A stretch of 64,000 bases of DNA from an uncultured Acidimicrobiales bacterium. Lineage in GTDB: Bacteria > Actinomycetota > Acidimicrobiia > Acidimicrobiales > SZUA-35. Shown piece by piece: positions 26,443 through 35,232 of the stretch. Location of the stretch: NCBI GenBank assembly GCA_937922805.1, contig CALAJV010000010.1, positions 124,001 to 188,000 of the forward strand. The letters run 5' to 3'. The position numbers and the translations under genes were made by a program. The notes beneath the pieces were generated by a model that was given only the letters and a program-made list of their open reading frames with translations, made no database searches and was not told where the DNA came from. Each line of letters opens with the position of its first letter. Within the stretch, counting starts at the first letter, position 1.

Positions 26443-26936
26443 TGACTCCCGAATCAACAACGGAGGGTTCAGCCCGAGACCATGCGCCCGAGCAGCGCAA
26501 GGTTCGTTCTAGCAGCTGCGATCGTGGCTCTATGTCGATCGAGATGTCAATAATGATGGGCACTGTCTTTCTGAGCTTCTTGATGCTGTCGATGTATGCC
26601 GGTCGGGTCGTTCGTCAAGAGGCTGATGTCCGGAGCGCAGCTCATGCCGCCGCTCGAGCGGGGAGCCTTCACTCTTGGGCTAACGCAAACGCGGCAGCGC
26701 TCGATGCTGGCCAACAAAACCTGGCGACATCAGGCACCGCTTGTGTCGGCGGCGGCACAGTCACGGTGACGAGTTCCGAGGGGCAGTTTGAGCAAAAAGC
26801 CGTCAACGGCGGCGGGGCCCCCGGTTTCATTTCCGTCGAAGTCGATTGCACTATTAGCCCAGTTCCACTTCTTGGGACGAACCAGTACGACTTCGTAGCG
26901 GTCGAGATCATTGATACGTATCGGCAGGAAGACTGA
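26439..26936 (+). CDS. TadE-family pseudopilin, second copy
   Basis: 165 residues from ATG 26439 (ATGA overlap). Residues ~28-60 show DRGSMSIEMSIMMGTVFLSF: a prepilin-type G with E at +5 and a hydrophobic core, then RQEADVRSAAHAAARAGS, a common feature of TadE/TadG minor pilins. The external domain contains a Cys pair (ACVGGG and DCTIS). Its stop overlaps the next ATG by one base. Probably a minor subunit of the pilus; a named paralogue cannot be assigned. Confidence 0.8.
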   Translation: MMTPESTTEGSARDHAPEQRKVRSSSCDRGSMSIEMSIMMGTVFLSFLMLSMYAGRVVRQEADVRSAAHAAARAGSLHSWANANAAALDAGQQNLATSGTACVGGGTVTVTSSEGQFEQKAVNGGGAPGFISVEVDCTISPVPLLGTNQYDFVAVEIIDTYRQED

Positions 26937-27346
26937 TGGGCAACGATCGAGGCTCGATTTCAGTAGCCTATGCCGTGTTCGCGGTAGTGATGTTGGCGGC
27001 CGTCAGCATCGTGGTTGACGGCGGTCGCAGAATGTCGGCTGTGGCCGAAGCTCGAGACATTTCTGACAACGCGGCTCGTGCTGGGGCTCAGGCGATTGAT
27101 CTTGATGTCTGGCGGTCGACTGGTGATGTTCAAATCGACCCAACTCAGGCCAACCAAAATGTGGCCCAATTCATGGCATCATCCAACCTTGACAGTCGAG
27201 TTACGTCTACCTCTGTTGTCGTAAACGGTGAAACGGTGACCGTTACTGTCACAGTTCAGGTCGACCCGTTCGGTCCTGGGATTACGTCGGCGGACGTGGT
27301 TGGCGTTGGGACCGCAGACGCGATTGAGTCGGTGATTGGACCATGA
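26936..27346 (+). CDS. TadG-like minor pilus protein
   Basis: 136 residues. The N-terminus MGNDRGSISVAYAVFAVVML resembles a prepilin signal but has alanine, not glutamate, at +5 (SISVA), so processing may be altered. RDISDNAARAGAQAIDLD follows, typical of TadE/TadG-like proteins. The last gene of the pilin set; the LysM/BTAD gene begins 68 bases downstream with its own strong ribosome-binding site. Full-length TadG has a large VWA domain that is absent here, so this is a short form. Confidence 0.72.
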   Translation: MGNDRGSISVAYAVFAVVMLAAVSIVVDGGRRMSAVAEARDISDNAARAGAQAIDLDVWRSTGDVQIDPTQANQNVAQFMASSNLDSRVTSTSVVVNGETVTVTVTVQVDPFGPGITSADVVGVGTADAIESVIGP

Positions 27347-27414
27347 CACCATCAACAAAGCTGACCCAACGTTGTGGGGTTCGGCCTGCTGCTAGTCGAG
27401 GAGGGGGATAAGCG

Positions 27415-30400
27415 ATGTCTCGTCTTATTGATTTCACTAAGGGGCTTGGAAGCCTCATCATCTCTTTGTTGCTGCTCTTTGGTATTCCCGCGTTGCTGAT
27501 TACCTTGATCGGGTTTCCTTTTCCTACCAAGGCACCTTCGCTCGACCTAATCCAACGACATATACAAGATGCAGATATCCCGGATGAGTTCGTCGTGAAG
27601 ACTCTCGCTTTGTTGGTTTGGCTTGTTTGGAGTCAGCTTGCCATCGGGTTTATCACCGAGTCGATAGCAGTAGCACGTGGTCGAGCTGCTAGCCGAGCTC
27701 CAATTGTTCCTGGTATTCAATTGTTGGCTCGAAAGCTTGTCGCTTCTTCTGTCCTGATAATTTCCGTGCTGTCGCCGGCCAAAGGAGCTATTGCGGCGCC
27801 GCTAATGCCAATTGATGCGACTGAGGTGACGGCGTTTGATGCTAGCCAGGTGGCCCAGGTAGACCGAATTAGTAACGACACCTCAGTCGAAGTTTCACCT
27901 CAAGGCCAGTACGAGACAAAGAAGGGCGATAACTGGTGGGAGATGGCCGAGCAACTCCTCGGCGACGGAATGCGATGGAGCGAACTTCGTGATCTGAACT
28001 CGGGCAAGACAATGCTGACCGGAGACGTAATCACCGAAAATACCGAATCCGTTAAAGCCGGTTGGCACCTTGATGTGCCAGCGGACGCTGACGGTTCGCT
28101 GCTTGCAGTCTTTGCTGATGCCGGATATTCCGAGACACCAGCGCCTGGGCCGGCCGGAGTTGAGCGACCAGCCACGCTGATTTACGAGGGGCCGACTGGT
28201 AATCGGTACTTAGGATCAGAAGCCGTGCCATATCAAGTGGTCGAGGGGGACAACCTTTGGGACATCTCTGAGGCCTACCTTGGTGACGGGTCCCGTTGGC
28301 AAGAGATCTATGAAAACTCAGCGGAGCTCAACCAGGGCTTCGACCGATCGATTTCGGATCCGAACATTATTTGGCCCGATGATATTGTTCTCCTGCCGCC
28401 CGATGCCCAAGGAGTACCAGCTCCTGACGTTAGTCGAATGCAAGAGGTCATCGGAATAAAACAAGTGGATGAGCTACCGTCACCGGAGTTGCCAGACGCC
28501 ACAACGCCCGACACCGGCCGTGCCGCAACCGAAGTTGTCAGCCCAATGCGGACCGCCGACACAACTGCGGTAGAAGCCGAAACCGGAATCTTGAGCTCTT
28601 TGCTTTCACCGATGGGGGCAGCATTCGGAGCGGGTGGGCTCTTCGTAGCTTCTGGACTGCTAGGAATGCTGATGCGAGCCCGACACCGGCGGCTTTCCGA
28701 AGCTGGCGCCGGGGCAGTTCCTGCCCCACCGCCGATGGACCTTGTCGACCTCGAAACCGTTCTTAGGAACCGCTCCAATCGAGCGGCCGCTCTCTCTGTG
28801 CATACGACCGTTCAGTCTCTAACCAATCGAGTCATCCAACCAGGCGAGCCAGTTGTCGGGCTGGAGGTCGTTCGGATATCGGCCGACAGGGTCGAGGTAG
28901 TACAGGATCGGCCAGACCCTGACCTGCCAGCGCCTTGGCAGACGTCGGCTCCCGTCGATTGGCTAGCTGGCAGATCTATCGCGGTACTGCCAGCTGAGTT
29001 CTTTCCGAACGAACCGGCAGACGAACGAAACAAAAACCGGTCGGCCTTAACCGCCCCGCTTTTCGTCACGGTCGGCGGTGGTCTGCTGCTGAACTTGGAG
29101 TCGGTAGGGGTGACCTTGGTCGACGGTCCAGTCGAACTGTCAGCTGGCCTAGTCCGTTCGATGGTCCACGAGTTAGCCACCGGACCAGCGAGGCGATCGA
29201 TAGACATCCGGGTGTCGAGCTACTTGCCCGGCGCCGACCTACACGAGCGAGTTAGGTGTGCCCCAGTAGACAGTTTGGTGGACGAGCTAGCAGCTTGGAT
29301 TGAGCAGTCCGAGTTAAGTTTGACCAGCTCGGGCTTCGCCACCTCATTCGCAATGAGAGTCGCCGGTCACGGCGACGGGGCGCTCGGTTCAAAGGTTGTG
29401 TTTGCTGATGTCGCCGATATCGCAAAGATTGCTCCGATCATCAATATTGCAATGCGGAAAAGGATCCCATTGGCTGTCGTGCTCTCGGGGGATCTAAACA
29501 CCGTTGACCGTGCCGGTCTTGGTCTCCACGACGCAGTCGAAGTAAATGTGGCCGAAGAAATTCTTGAGTTGAAGCCGTATGGTTTCAAAGCGGCAATGCA
29601 GTTCCTCGACGTTGATCTTGTGCTTGGAACTGAATCGCTCATTCGTTACGCCGAAGAGTCGCCGTTGGTGCCTCAGGAAACGTTAATCAATTCCCTCGAC
29701 AACGCGGCCGCAGTATCGGATATGCCAACCGATCCGGCTCAGATAGCAACCGAGAGAACACCGGCCGGCGACGTCGTGACTGAACAGCCAGAGCAAGAGC
29801 ACGAAGTTACCGATCAGAACCAAGGTGAAGAAGGGCTCCTGGTTCGAGTTCTTGGACCCGTTGAGGTCGAAGGAGTGTCAGGGCAACTGTCCGACGCCGC
29901 TCTTTCAATGATGACATTTCTAGCTATTGCTGGTCCGTCCACGGCCGATCAGCTGGCGGCGGCCATTTGGCCAGCCGAGGCAACAAACCAGGTCCCGGTT
30001 GTGGTAGCCGAGCTTGAGCGAAGACTAGGGGCACAATTTCAGCTCTCCAACGATGGACGCTACCGTCTCCGATCGGTCATAACCGATTTAGGATCAGCCC
30101 GTCGCTGGCTGGCCCAGGCTCAAGGAATGTCTGATGATCGGGCTCGGAACTTGATGCAGCTAGCGTTGTCTGAGGTGCGAGGTCGCCCGTTTGAGCGAGT
30201 TCCAGAAAAGCATTGGCAGTGGATAGCTGATCACCAGATGGCTATCGCCACTCAAGCTACTGCGATGCTGATCGACGCTTGCTTTGATCTTTGCGACAAT
30301 GCGTACAACGCAGATGATTTACACTTGGCCAAATGGGCCTGCGAAGTCGGCTTGGTCGTCGACCCAATGCAAGAGACCGTGGTTGAGCGGCGAGTACAGC

Positions 30401-30546
30401 TGCTAATGGCTATGGGGTACTACGATGAGGCTACTAAGGTAGTCGACCATTGGGAAGCCCTCTATGCTGCGACGGTAGACCGCCCGGCCCCTTACGGGCC
30501 GCGCATGGCATTGGGAACGAATCAGGCCACTCCGTATGTCGGATGA
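27415..30546 (+). CDS. Giant membrane protein with LysM repeats and C-terminal BTAD regulatory domain
   Basis: 1043 residues, with GGAGGGGG before ATG 27415. Order: three membrane segments (~13-33, ~63-83, ~103-123); two LysM-like modules (TKKGDNWWEMAEQLLGDG at ~169 and YQVVEGDNLWDISEAYLGDG at ~273); a fourth membrane segment (~402-421); a large domain with no recognised family (~440-780); and from ~808 a winged-helix-like start (LLVRVLGPVEVEG) plus a TPR-like bacterial transcriptional activator domain (LALSEVRGRPFERVPEKHW). Related BTAD-LysM proteins recur in actinobacterial Tad loci. LysM could grip peptidoglycan outside while the BTAD part acts inside. Whether it binds DNA or only partners is unknown. 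It overlaps the FHA gene by 11 bases. Confidence 0.8.
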   Translation: MSRLIDFTKGLGSLIISLLLLFGIPALLITLIGFPFPTKAPSLDLIQRHIQDADIPDEFVVKTLALLVWLVWSQLAIGFITESIAVARGRAASRAPIVPGIQLLARKLVASSVLIISVLSPAKGAIAAPLMPIDATEVTAFDASQVAQVDRISNDTSVEVSPQGQYETKKGDNWWEMAEQLLGDGMRWSELRDLNSGKTMLTGDVITENTESVKAGWHLDVPADADGSLLAVFADAGYSETPAPGPAGVERPATLIYEGPTGNRYLGSEAVPYQVVEGDNLWDISEAYLGDGSRWQEIYENSAELNQGFDRSISDPNIIWPDDIVLLPPDAQGVPAPDVSRMQEVIGIKQVDELPSPELPDATTPDTGRAATEVVSPMRTADTTAVEAETGILSSLLSPMGAAFGAGGLFVASGLLGMLMRARHRRLSEAGAGAVPAPPPMDLVDLETVLRNRSNRAAALSVHTTVQSLTNRVIQPGEPVVGLEVVRISADRVEVVQDRPDPDLPAPWQTSAPVDWLAGRSIAVLPAEFFPNEPADERNKNRSALTAPLFVTVGGGLLLNLESVGVTLVDGPVELSAGLVRSMVHELATGPARRSIDIRVSSYLPGADLHERVRCAPVDSLVDELAAWIEQSELSLTSSGFATSFAMRVAGHGDGALGSKVVFADVADIAKIAPIINIAMRKRIPLAVVLSGDLNTVDRAGLGLHDAVEVNVAEEILELKPYGFKAAMQFLDVDLVLGTESLIRYAEESPLVPQETLINSLDNAAAVSDMPTDPAQIATERTPAGDVVTEQPEQEHEVTDQNQGEEGLLVRVLGPVEVEGVSGQLSDAALSMMTFLAIAGPSTADQLAAAIWPAEATNQVPVVVAELERRLGAQFQLSNDGRYRLRSVITDLGSARRWLAQAQGMSDDRARNLMQLALSEVRGRPFERVPEKHWQWIADHQMAIATQATAMLIDACFDLCDNAYNADDLHLAKWACEVGLVVDPMQETVVERRVQLLMAMGYYDEATKVVDHWEALYAATVDRPAPYGPRMALGTNQATPYVG

Positions 30547-31237
30547 CAGACCACAACTAGCAATCGACTTCATCGGCGAAGAGTACGTCGTTGATCACGA
30601 CCGACCTCTAACGTTCGGTAGGAGCGGCGATCTCGTAATCGACGACAATCAGCACTTGCATCGGCGCTTGGGTCAATTTAGTTTCGCCGATGGAATGTGG
30701 TGGCTACACAACGTGGGTTCGGCTCTAACGATCGAGGTAGTCGATCGAAATTCGCCGTCCCGGCTAACTGTGGTGCCGGGAGCGACGGCGGCACTGGTTT
30801 TCGAAGAAGCTGCTGTTCGGTTTCATGCCGGATCCACCAACTATGAGCTAACAATCGACGTTCCGATCGCGCGGCCGTCGGTAGTTTCGCCCGCCGACGA
30901 GGCAGACCAAGACGGGGCAGCCACGGTGACTGGACGTGAGCTCACGTTCACCCCAGATCAGCTTCGTTGCATTATTGCCCTGGCCGAACCCCGCCTTGTT
31001 GACCCGTCTCGGGTGGATCTGCCAACGAACAAAGCAGCAGCCGCCCGACTTGGTTGGAAGATCACTAAGTTCAATAGGAAACTTGACAATGTTTGCAACA
31101 AGGTCGATGCCGCTGGCGTGCAGGGCCTACGAGGTGGAACTGATTCGTTGGCGACTAGGCGTCGAGAACGACTAGTCGACTTTGCGGTCACGTCGTCGAT
31201 AGTCTCAGCAGCTGACCTGCCAATGCTCGATAGCTGA
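30536..31237 (+). CDS. FHA-like domain protein with basic C-terminal domain
   Basis: 233 residues, ATG 30536 inside the end of the previous gene. The N-terminal ~107 residues resemble an FHA phosphothreonine-binding fold (PLTFGRSGDLVIDDNQHLHRRLGQF, WWLHNVGSALTIEV). Residues ~128-233 begin LTFTPDQLRCIIALAEPRLV and contain AAARLGWKITKFNRKLDNVC, which looks like a helix-turn-helix, followed by an Arg-rich TRRRERLVDFA. It could read phosphorylation by the nearby Ser/Thr kinase and act on gene expression or on the BTAD protein. Overlap with the LysM/BTAD gene argues that the two are partners. Function is inferred. Confidence 0.68.
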   Translation: MSDDRPQLAIDFIGEEYVVDHDRPLTFGRSGDLVIDDNQHLHRRLGQFSFADGMWWLHNVGSALTIEVVDRNSPSRLTVVPGATAALVFEEAAVRFHAGSTNYELTIDVPIARPSVVSPADEADQDGAATVTGRELTFTPDQLRCIIALAEPRLVDPSRVDLPTNKAAAARLGWKITKFNRKLDNVCNKVDAAGVQGLRGGTDSLATRRRERLVDFAVTSSIVSAADLPMLDS

Positions 31238-31242
31238 TCGGC

Positions 31243-31776
31243 TCACCCAGCGTAAAGTAACCCAGCGGCCAGTCCTAAGGCCATGTAGGGCCCGTAGGAC
31301 AAGCGATAGGTTGCCCCTTTTCCCGAAACAAGCAAAGCTACTCCAACCAATGCCCCGCCGACAGTGGTGACCAAGAGAGCTACCAGAATGGCGTTCCAGC
31401 CGAACCAGCCGAGCACAGCGCCGATCGGGTAACCGAACTTTACGTCGCCCATCCCTAAATCGCCAAAGATACTTAGCAGCAGAAGAAATCCGCTCAGCCC
31501 AGCGCCAGCAAGAACAGCTACCAAGCCTCGCCGTATATCACCGGTTGATAACGCGGCTAATGCCAGGCCACCTGTAACGGCCGCCGCCAGCGGTCCGACA
31601 ATGCGATTCGGCAGTCGGTGTTCACGGAAATCAACGACCGCGAGCCAAGTCGCCACCAAGATAACAAGGCCCAATCCGGCGGCCGTCAGTGGAGAGCTTC
31701 GATGGCCAATGACCACGAACACGGCCAACGTGGCGCCTATGGCAATAACAACGCAATCAAACAGCCTGAGAGACAC
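31243..31776 (-). CDS. tadV: Prepilin peptidase (A24 family)
   Basis: 177 residues from GTG 31776. Membrane protein with the two catalytic aspartates of A24 peptidases: D49 in AVVDFREHRLPN and D111 in GMGDVKFG, with six predicted membrane segments. It cleaves pilin leaders before the hydrophobic core, matching the G/E+5 sites in the Flp and TadE proteins. Encoded on the opposite strand, its stop lies 6 bases from the end of the FHA gene; the end-to-end arrangement with the pilus operon supports a Tad link. Lacks an N-methylation domain, as usual in Tad peptidases. Confidence 0.9.
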   Translation of the reverse strand: MSLRLFDCVVIAIGATLAVFVVIGHRSSPLTAAGLGLVILVATWLAVVDFREHRLPNRIVGPLAAAVTGGLALAALSTGDIRRGLVAVLAGAGLSGFLLLLSIFGDLGMGDVKFGYPIGAVLGWFGWNAILVALLVTTVGGALVGVALLVSGKGATYRLSYGPYMALGLAAGLLYAG

Positions 31777-31799
31777 AGGGAGGTCTGAGCCGGTTCGGG

Positions 31800-32738
31800 C
31801 TAGGACGGGCCGATGTCGACGATGAGCGCTTGACGAGAGCCGAAATGGACCGTGTCGCCAGCTTGTACCGGGATGGCCATATCGGGTGACACTCGAACCC
31901 GACCTCTCTTGCCTCTACGGCTAAGATACGTCCCGTTCATCGACCCGCAATCTCGGATTGAAAGTTGCCACCCGAGCGCTTCCAACACAAAGTGTTGACG
32001 CGAGACTTGTGGATCGTCGACGGTCAGGGTATCGACGACATTGTCGTCTATCGGGCTGCGACCAACAACAATGTCATCGGCAATTTCGATGGCAGTTCCA
32101 TCTTCAAAGATCAGACGGAAGATGGCGCCCGGCGTCATTTGAACTATTTTGGTAGTGGGCCGGAACGTCACTCCACAGATGCGGCAAACTCGGACGTCTG
32201 GATTGTTTGGGTGCCCGTCACCGCAACATTTGGTAGCGATACTCTCGATTGATGGAACGGCGGTCAGGTGTGGGCTAGGAGCGCTCGGAGGCGCTTTTGA
32301 TGGTCCACCGGGTGTCGGCCGCGGCGAGTCTGTGGTGTTGCCGCGAACGGTCGGTCCGTCACCTGCGGAGCGCATAATGCCCGTCTGATCGGCAAACCTG
32401 GTTGACCTTGCCCCGTCATCTGATGAAAGCAACTTTGAGCGCTGCTGATCTTCAGGTCGGTGAGGGAGCTGTGGTCGCTCGTAGCTGCGGCTATCGAAGC
32501 CGTCGGACTCATCAGTAGTCGGACTCTTGGCGTTAACAATTCGAGCGCTGGGGGCCTCAGGCATCGGCCGACTGCCAGCATTTTGTCGATGGCTCGGAGG
32601 GTCGAACGACATGGGCGAACCGCCCGCGGGGCTTTCGAAAGACGACTGTTCGTCGCCTCTTGACACTTCCTCAAGCACGCTCTTAGGAAATAGCTTGCCC
32701 GGGCCGTCTTTGGGATCCGGAGGATCTGCAGCCGCCAT
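31800..32738 (-). CDS. FHA domain protein with zinc-ribbon-like segment
   Basis: 312 residues. The first ~165 residues are Ser/Pro-rich and probably disordered. A C-C...C-x-x-C segment (CCGDGHPNNPDVRVCRICG) could bind zinc. The C-terminal FHA domain (~205-310) has IVVGRSPIDDNVVDTLTVDD, SRQHFVLE and MNGTYLSRRG, the canonical Arg-Ser/Asn pattern for phosphothreonine recognition. It lies between the prepilin peptidase and the kinase gene, in one minus-strand group; as an FHA protein it is a likely substrate or reader of that kinase. No membrane segment is seen. Confidence 0.82.
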   Translation of the reverse strand: MAAADPPDPKDGPGKLFPKSVLEEVSRGDEQSSFESPAGGSPMSFDPPSHRQNAGSRPMPEAPSARIVNAKSPTTDESDGFDSRSYERPQLPHRPEDQQRSKLLSSDDGARSTRFADQTGIMRSAGDGPTVRGNTTDSPRPTPGGPSKAPPSAPSPHLTAVPSIESIATKCCGDGHPNNPDVRVCRICGVTFRPTTKIVQMTPGAIFRLIFEDGTAIEIADDIVVGRSPIDDNVVDTLTVDDPQVSRQHFVLEALGWQLSIRDCGSMNGTYLSRRGKRGRVRVSPDMAIPVQAGDTVHFGSRQALIVDIGPS

Positions 32739-32870
32739 AGTTGAACTTTACCCTATTATTGTCAATCTTCACGATGGGCACCTAAGCCCCCGTCACTGAT
32801 TGTGTCACAACCTGGGCCGGAAGCTCGACTCAACCATAGTTCAGCCTCATTAATCCGTCGTTTTCGTAGG

Positions 32871-33878
32871 CTAAAACGCCATCAGGGCCCCGGCCGCCAG
32901 CAGCAACAACCCCGCAACGACCAAACCCACGAGAATGGCCGTCATGGCATTATCCTTGCCTGATTTTGACCGCTTGATCCCACTGGCCTTGGAATCGGCG
33001 CCTCGTTTCGCTTTGGGTGCTTGCTCGCTTTGACGAGCGGCTCGGCGCAGTTCGGCCGCGAAGACTCCAGCGTCTCTGGGGCGGCTTTTAGGCGACTTGG
33101 CCATCGACCGTTGGAGGAGATCGAAAATGGGTTCAGGAACTGAGGGATGCGGTATTTCGAGCTGTTCCGACGACGCCCGAACGATAATTTGGTCGACATC
33201 GATTTTTTCGCCTTCGATCGTGAATGGGGCTCGACCGGCCAACAGCGCCCAAAGGGTAGCTCCGAGACTGTAGACGTCTTGGGTCGGGAAGACTGGGCCC
33301 GCTGCGAAGGCTTCTGGAGGGCTGTACGAAGGAGTAAAAGCGACACTCCCCGAGGTCGTCTCTGCTCCGGCCGGAAGCGTGATGCCGAAGTCTGATAATC
33401 GCGGTTGCAGGTGGTCGGTGAGCAGCACATTGCCTGGCTTAACGTCGCGATGGACAATTCCGAGGACATGGCTTTCGGCTAACGTGTCGGCCAGAGTTTC
33501 AAGCATGAACGTCGCCTCTCGCCACTGCATCGGACCTTGATCTCTCATCAATCGGAATAGAGAACCTCGCTCGTACAACGGCATCAAAAGATACGGCTCG
33601 CCTCTCTTGGTGATTCCCGTCTCGAAAATTGGCACGATGGCGCTATGGCCAGAGAGCCGACCCATCACCTCGCGCTCGCGTTCGAACCGTTCCCGAGTCT
33701 CGATATTCCAGGCCGAGTGAATAACCTTGATGGCGACTGTTCGGTCGAGCAGTTCTTGTCGCCCCTTGTAAACGGTAGAGGATCCTCCGGTTCCGAGCGT
33801 GGTTACCGCAGACAGACCATCAATGCCGAGGTCGGCGCCGTCGCCAACGCTGTGATGAACCGGCTTCTTTTCCGACAT
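32871..33878 (-). CDS. Membrane-anchored Ser/Thr protein kinase (PknB-like)
   Basis: 335 residues. Hanks-type kinase domain: glycine loop LGTGGSSTVYKG (residues ~28-39), lysine K51 in VAIKVIH, catalytic loop HRDVKPGN (143-150), SDFG (162-165) and a GSVAFTPSYSPPEA activation/APE segment. A basic linker and one C-terminal membrane segment (~313-334, AILVGLVVAGLLLLAAGALM) with only two residues after it, so no extracellular sensor domain. Catalytic residues are intact. Ribosome-binding GAGG precedes ATG 33878. It is the likely kinase of the adjacent FHA proteins; PASTA repeats typical of PknB are absent. Confidence 0.92.
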   Translation of the reverse strand: MSEKKPVHHSVGDGADLGIDGLSAVTTLGTGGSSTVYKGRQELLDRTVAIKVIHSAWNIETRERFEREREVMGRLSGHSAIVPIFETGITKRGEPYLLMPLYERGSLFRLMRDQGPMQWREATFMLETLADTLAESHVLGIVHRDVKPGNVLLTDHLQPRLSDFGITLPAGAETTSGSVAFTPSYSPPEAFAAGPVFPTQDVYSLGATLWALLAGRAPFTIEGEKIDVDQIIVRASSEQLEIPHPSVPEPIFDLLQRSMAKSPKSRPRDAGVFAAELRRAARQSEQAPKAKRGADSKASGIKRSKSGKDNAMTAILVGLVVAGLLLLAAGALMAF

Positions 33879-34202
33879 CAGCTGAGCCTCATTGCCGCTA
33901 AGCCAACGTGGTGCCGCTCCGGGTAAGTCGCTTCAAACCGCACCGTTTTACTGTACGACTGGGCGGTGTCATGACCAATGTCTGTTATCGGAATGTCGCT
34001 ATGGAGCTACCGTTTTTGGTACTTTGGTCGAACGGTCCGGAATGCACCGACTGCCAGCCGCTACTACTTAACTAGCCGAATATCAGCCAGATTTCGGCCC
34101 TCACCGGTCGGTCTTGTTGCAAAGGCCGCAAGCGGTGAATGGCGCAGGTACCATCGGCCGTGGAACTTTTTGACGCCTTATTAAGGCAAGGAGCGCAAAG
34201 CT
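33879..34202. promoter_or_regulatory. Divergent region between kinase gene and mdh
   Basis: 324 bases without a credible gene (a 34-codon frame at 33971-34075 has no support). It holds a short palindrome GCCTTA-T-TAAGGC at 34175-34187 and an AAGGAG ribosome-binding site at 34188-34193, 10 bases before the mdh ATG. No certain -35/-10 pair was identified. Confidence 0.5.
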
Positions 34203-35192
34203 ATGAGTAAGACGCCTGTTCGAGTAACTGTTACCGGTGCAGCTGGCCAAATCGGATACTCTCTGTTGTTCAGGATTGCTGCCGGTGAGCTGCTCGGACC
34301 TGACCAGCCAGTGATTTTGCAGATGCTGGAAATTACCCCTGCATTGGGAGCGCTCGAGGGCGTTGCGATGGAACTCGACGACTGCGCCTTTCCTCTGTTG
34401 GCCGGCATGGTCAAGACAGATGACGCTGAAGTCGCTTTTGGCGATTCAGAATACGCGTTACTTGTAGGCGCTATGCCAAGAAAGCAAGGCATGGAGCGGG
34501 CTGATCTCCTCCAAGCCAACGGTGGCATTTTCGGGCCTCAGGGCAAGGCCATCAACGCTGCCGCTAATCGCAACATCAAAGTGCTTGTAGTCGGCAATCC
34601 CGCTAACACCAATGCTCTTATCGCTATGAGTAGCGCTCCCGATATCAATCCACGTCAGTTCAACGCTATGACTCGCCTAGATCACAATCGAGCGCTAAGC
34701 CAGCTTGGGGCCAAGGTCGACAAGCCAATAACTGAGATCACGAAAATGACCATTTGGGGTAATCATTCAACGACCCAGTATCCAGACTTGTTCCACTGTG
34801 AGGTTGGTGGTCAGAACGCAGCTGAACTCGTCAACGATCAACAATGGCTCGAAAATGATTTCATCCCAACCGTAGCCAAGCGGGGAGCAGCAATCATTGA
34901 AGCCCGAGGCGCGTCATCGGCAGCATCAGCAGCCAACGCAGCCATCGATCACATGCACGATTGGGCGCTTGGAACACCCGACGGCGATTGGACTTCGATG
35001 TCGGTACCATCCGATGGTTCCTACGACGTGCCAGAAGGAATCATTTCCAGCTTCCCATGCACTACCGCCGACGGGGAATACCAGATAGTCCAGGGTCTAG
35101 AGATTAACGAGTTCAGCAGAGCCAGAATCGATGCTTCTGCTGCCGAGCTCGTTGCTGAGCGTGACACGATCAGCGAACTAGGTCTCCTTTAG
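34203..35192 (+). CDS. mdh: Malate dehydrogenase
   Basis: 329 residues. NAD-binding start [19 protein letters not shown], substrate-loop region [32 protein letters not shown], the Arg/Asp pair in [13 protein letters not shown] and the catalytic histidine in [12 protein letters not shown]. This is the type-2 (cytosolic-like) malate dehydrogenase common in actinobacteria, interconverting malate and oxaloacetate. AAGGAG precedes ATG 34203. Its position after folD and before sdh fits the actinobacterial TCA/purine backbone; the Tad locus is interposed between folD and mdh here. Confidence 0.97.
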   Translation: MSKTPVRVTVTGAAGQIGYSLLFRIAAGELLGPDQPVILQMLEITPALGALEGVAMELDDCAFPLLAGMVKTDDAEVAFGDSEYALLVGAMPRKQGMERADLLQANGGIFGPQGKAINAAANRNIKVLVVGNPANTNALIAMSSAPDINPRQFNAMTRLDHNRALSQLGAKVDKPITEITKMTIWGNHSTTQYPDLFHCEVGGQNAAELVNDQQWLENDFIPTVAKRGAAIIEARGASSAASAANAAIDHMHDWALGTPDGDWTSMSVPSDGSYDVPEGIISSFPCTTADGEYQIVQGLEINEFSRARIDASAAELVAERDTISELGLL

Positions 35193-35232
35193 GCTTACTG
35201 TTTGCCGTCAGCTGAGTCCAGCTACCAATGCC

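Noticed and set aside
33971..34075. A 34-codon frame upstream of mdh
   Set aside because: No ribosome-binding site, no recognisable motif and a location in a regulatory gap.
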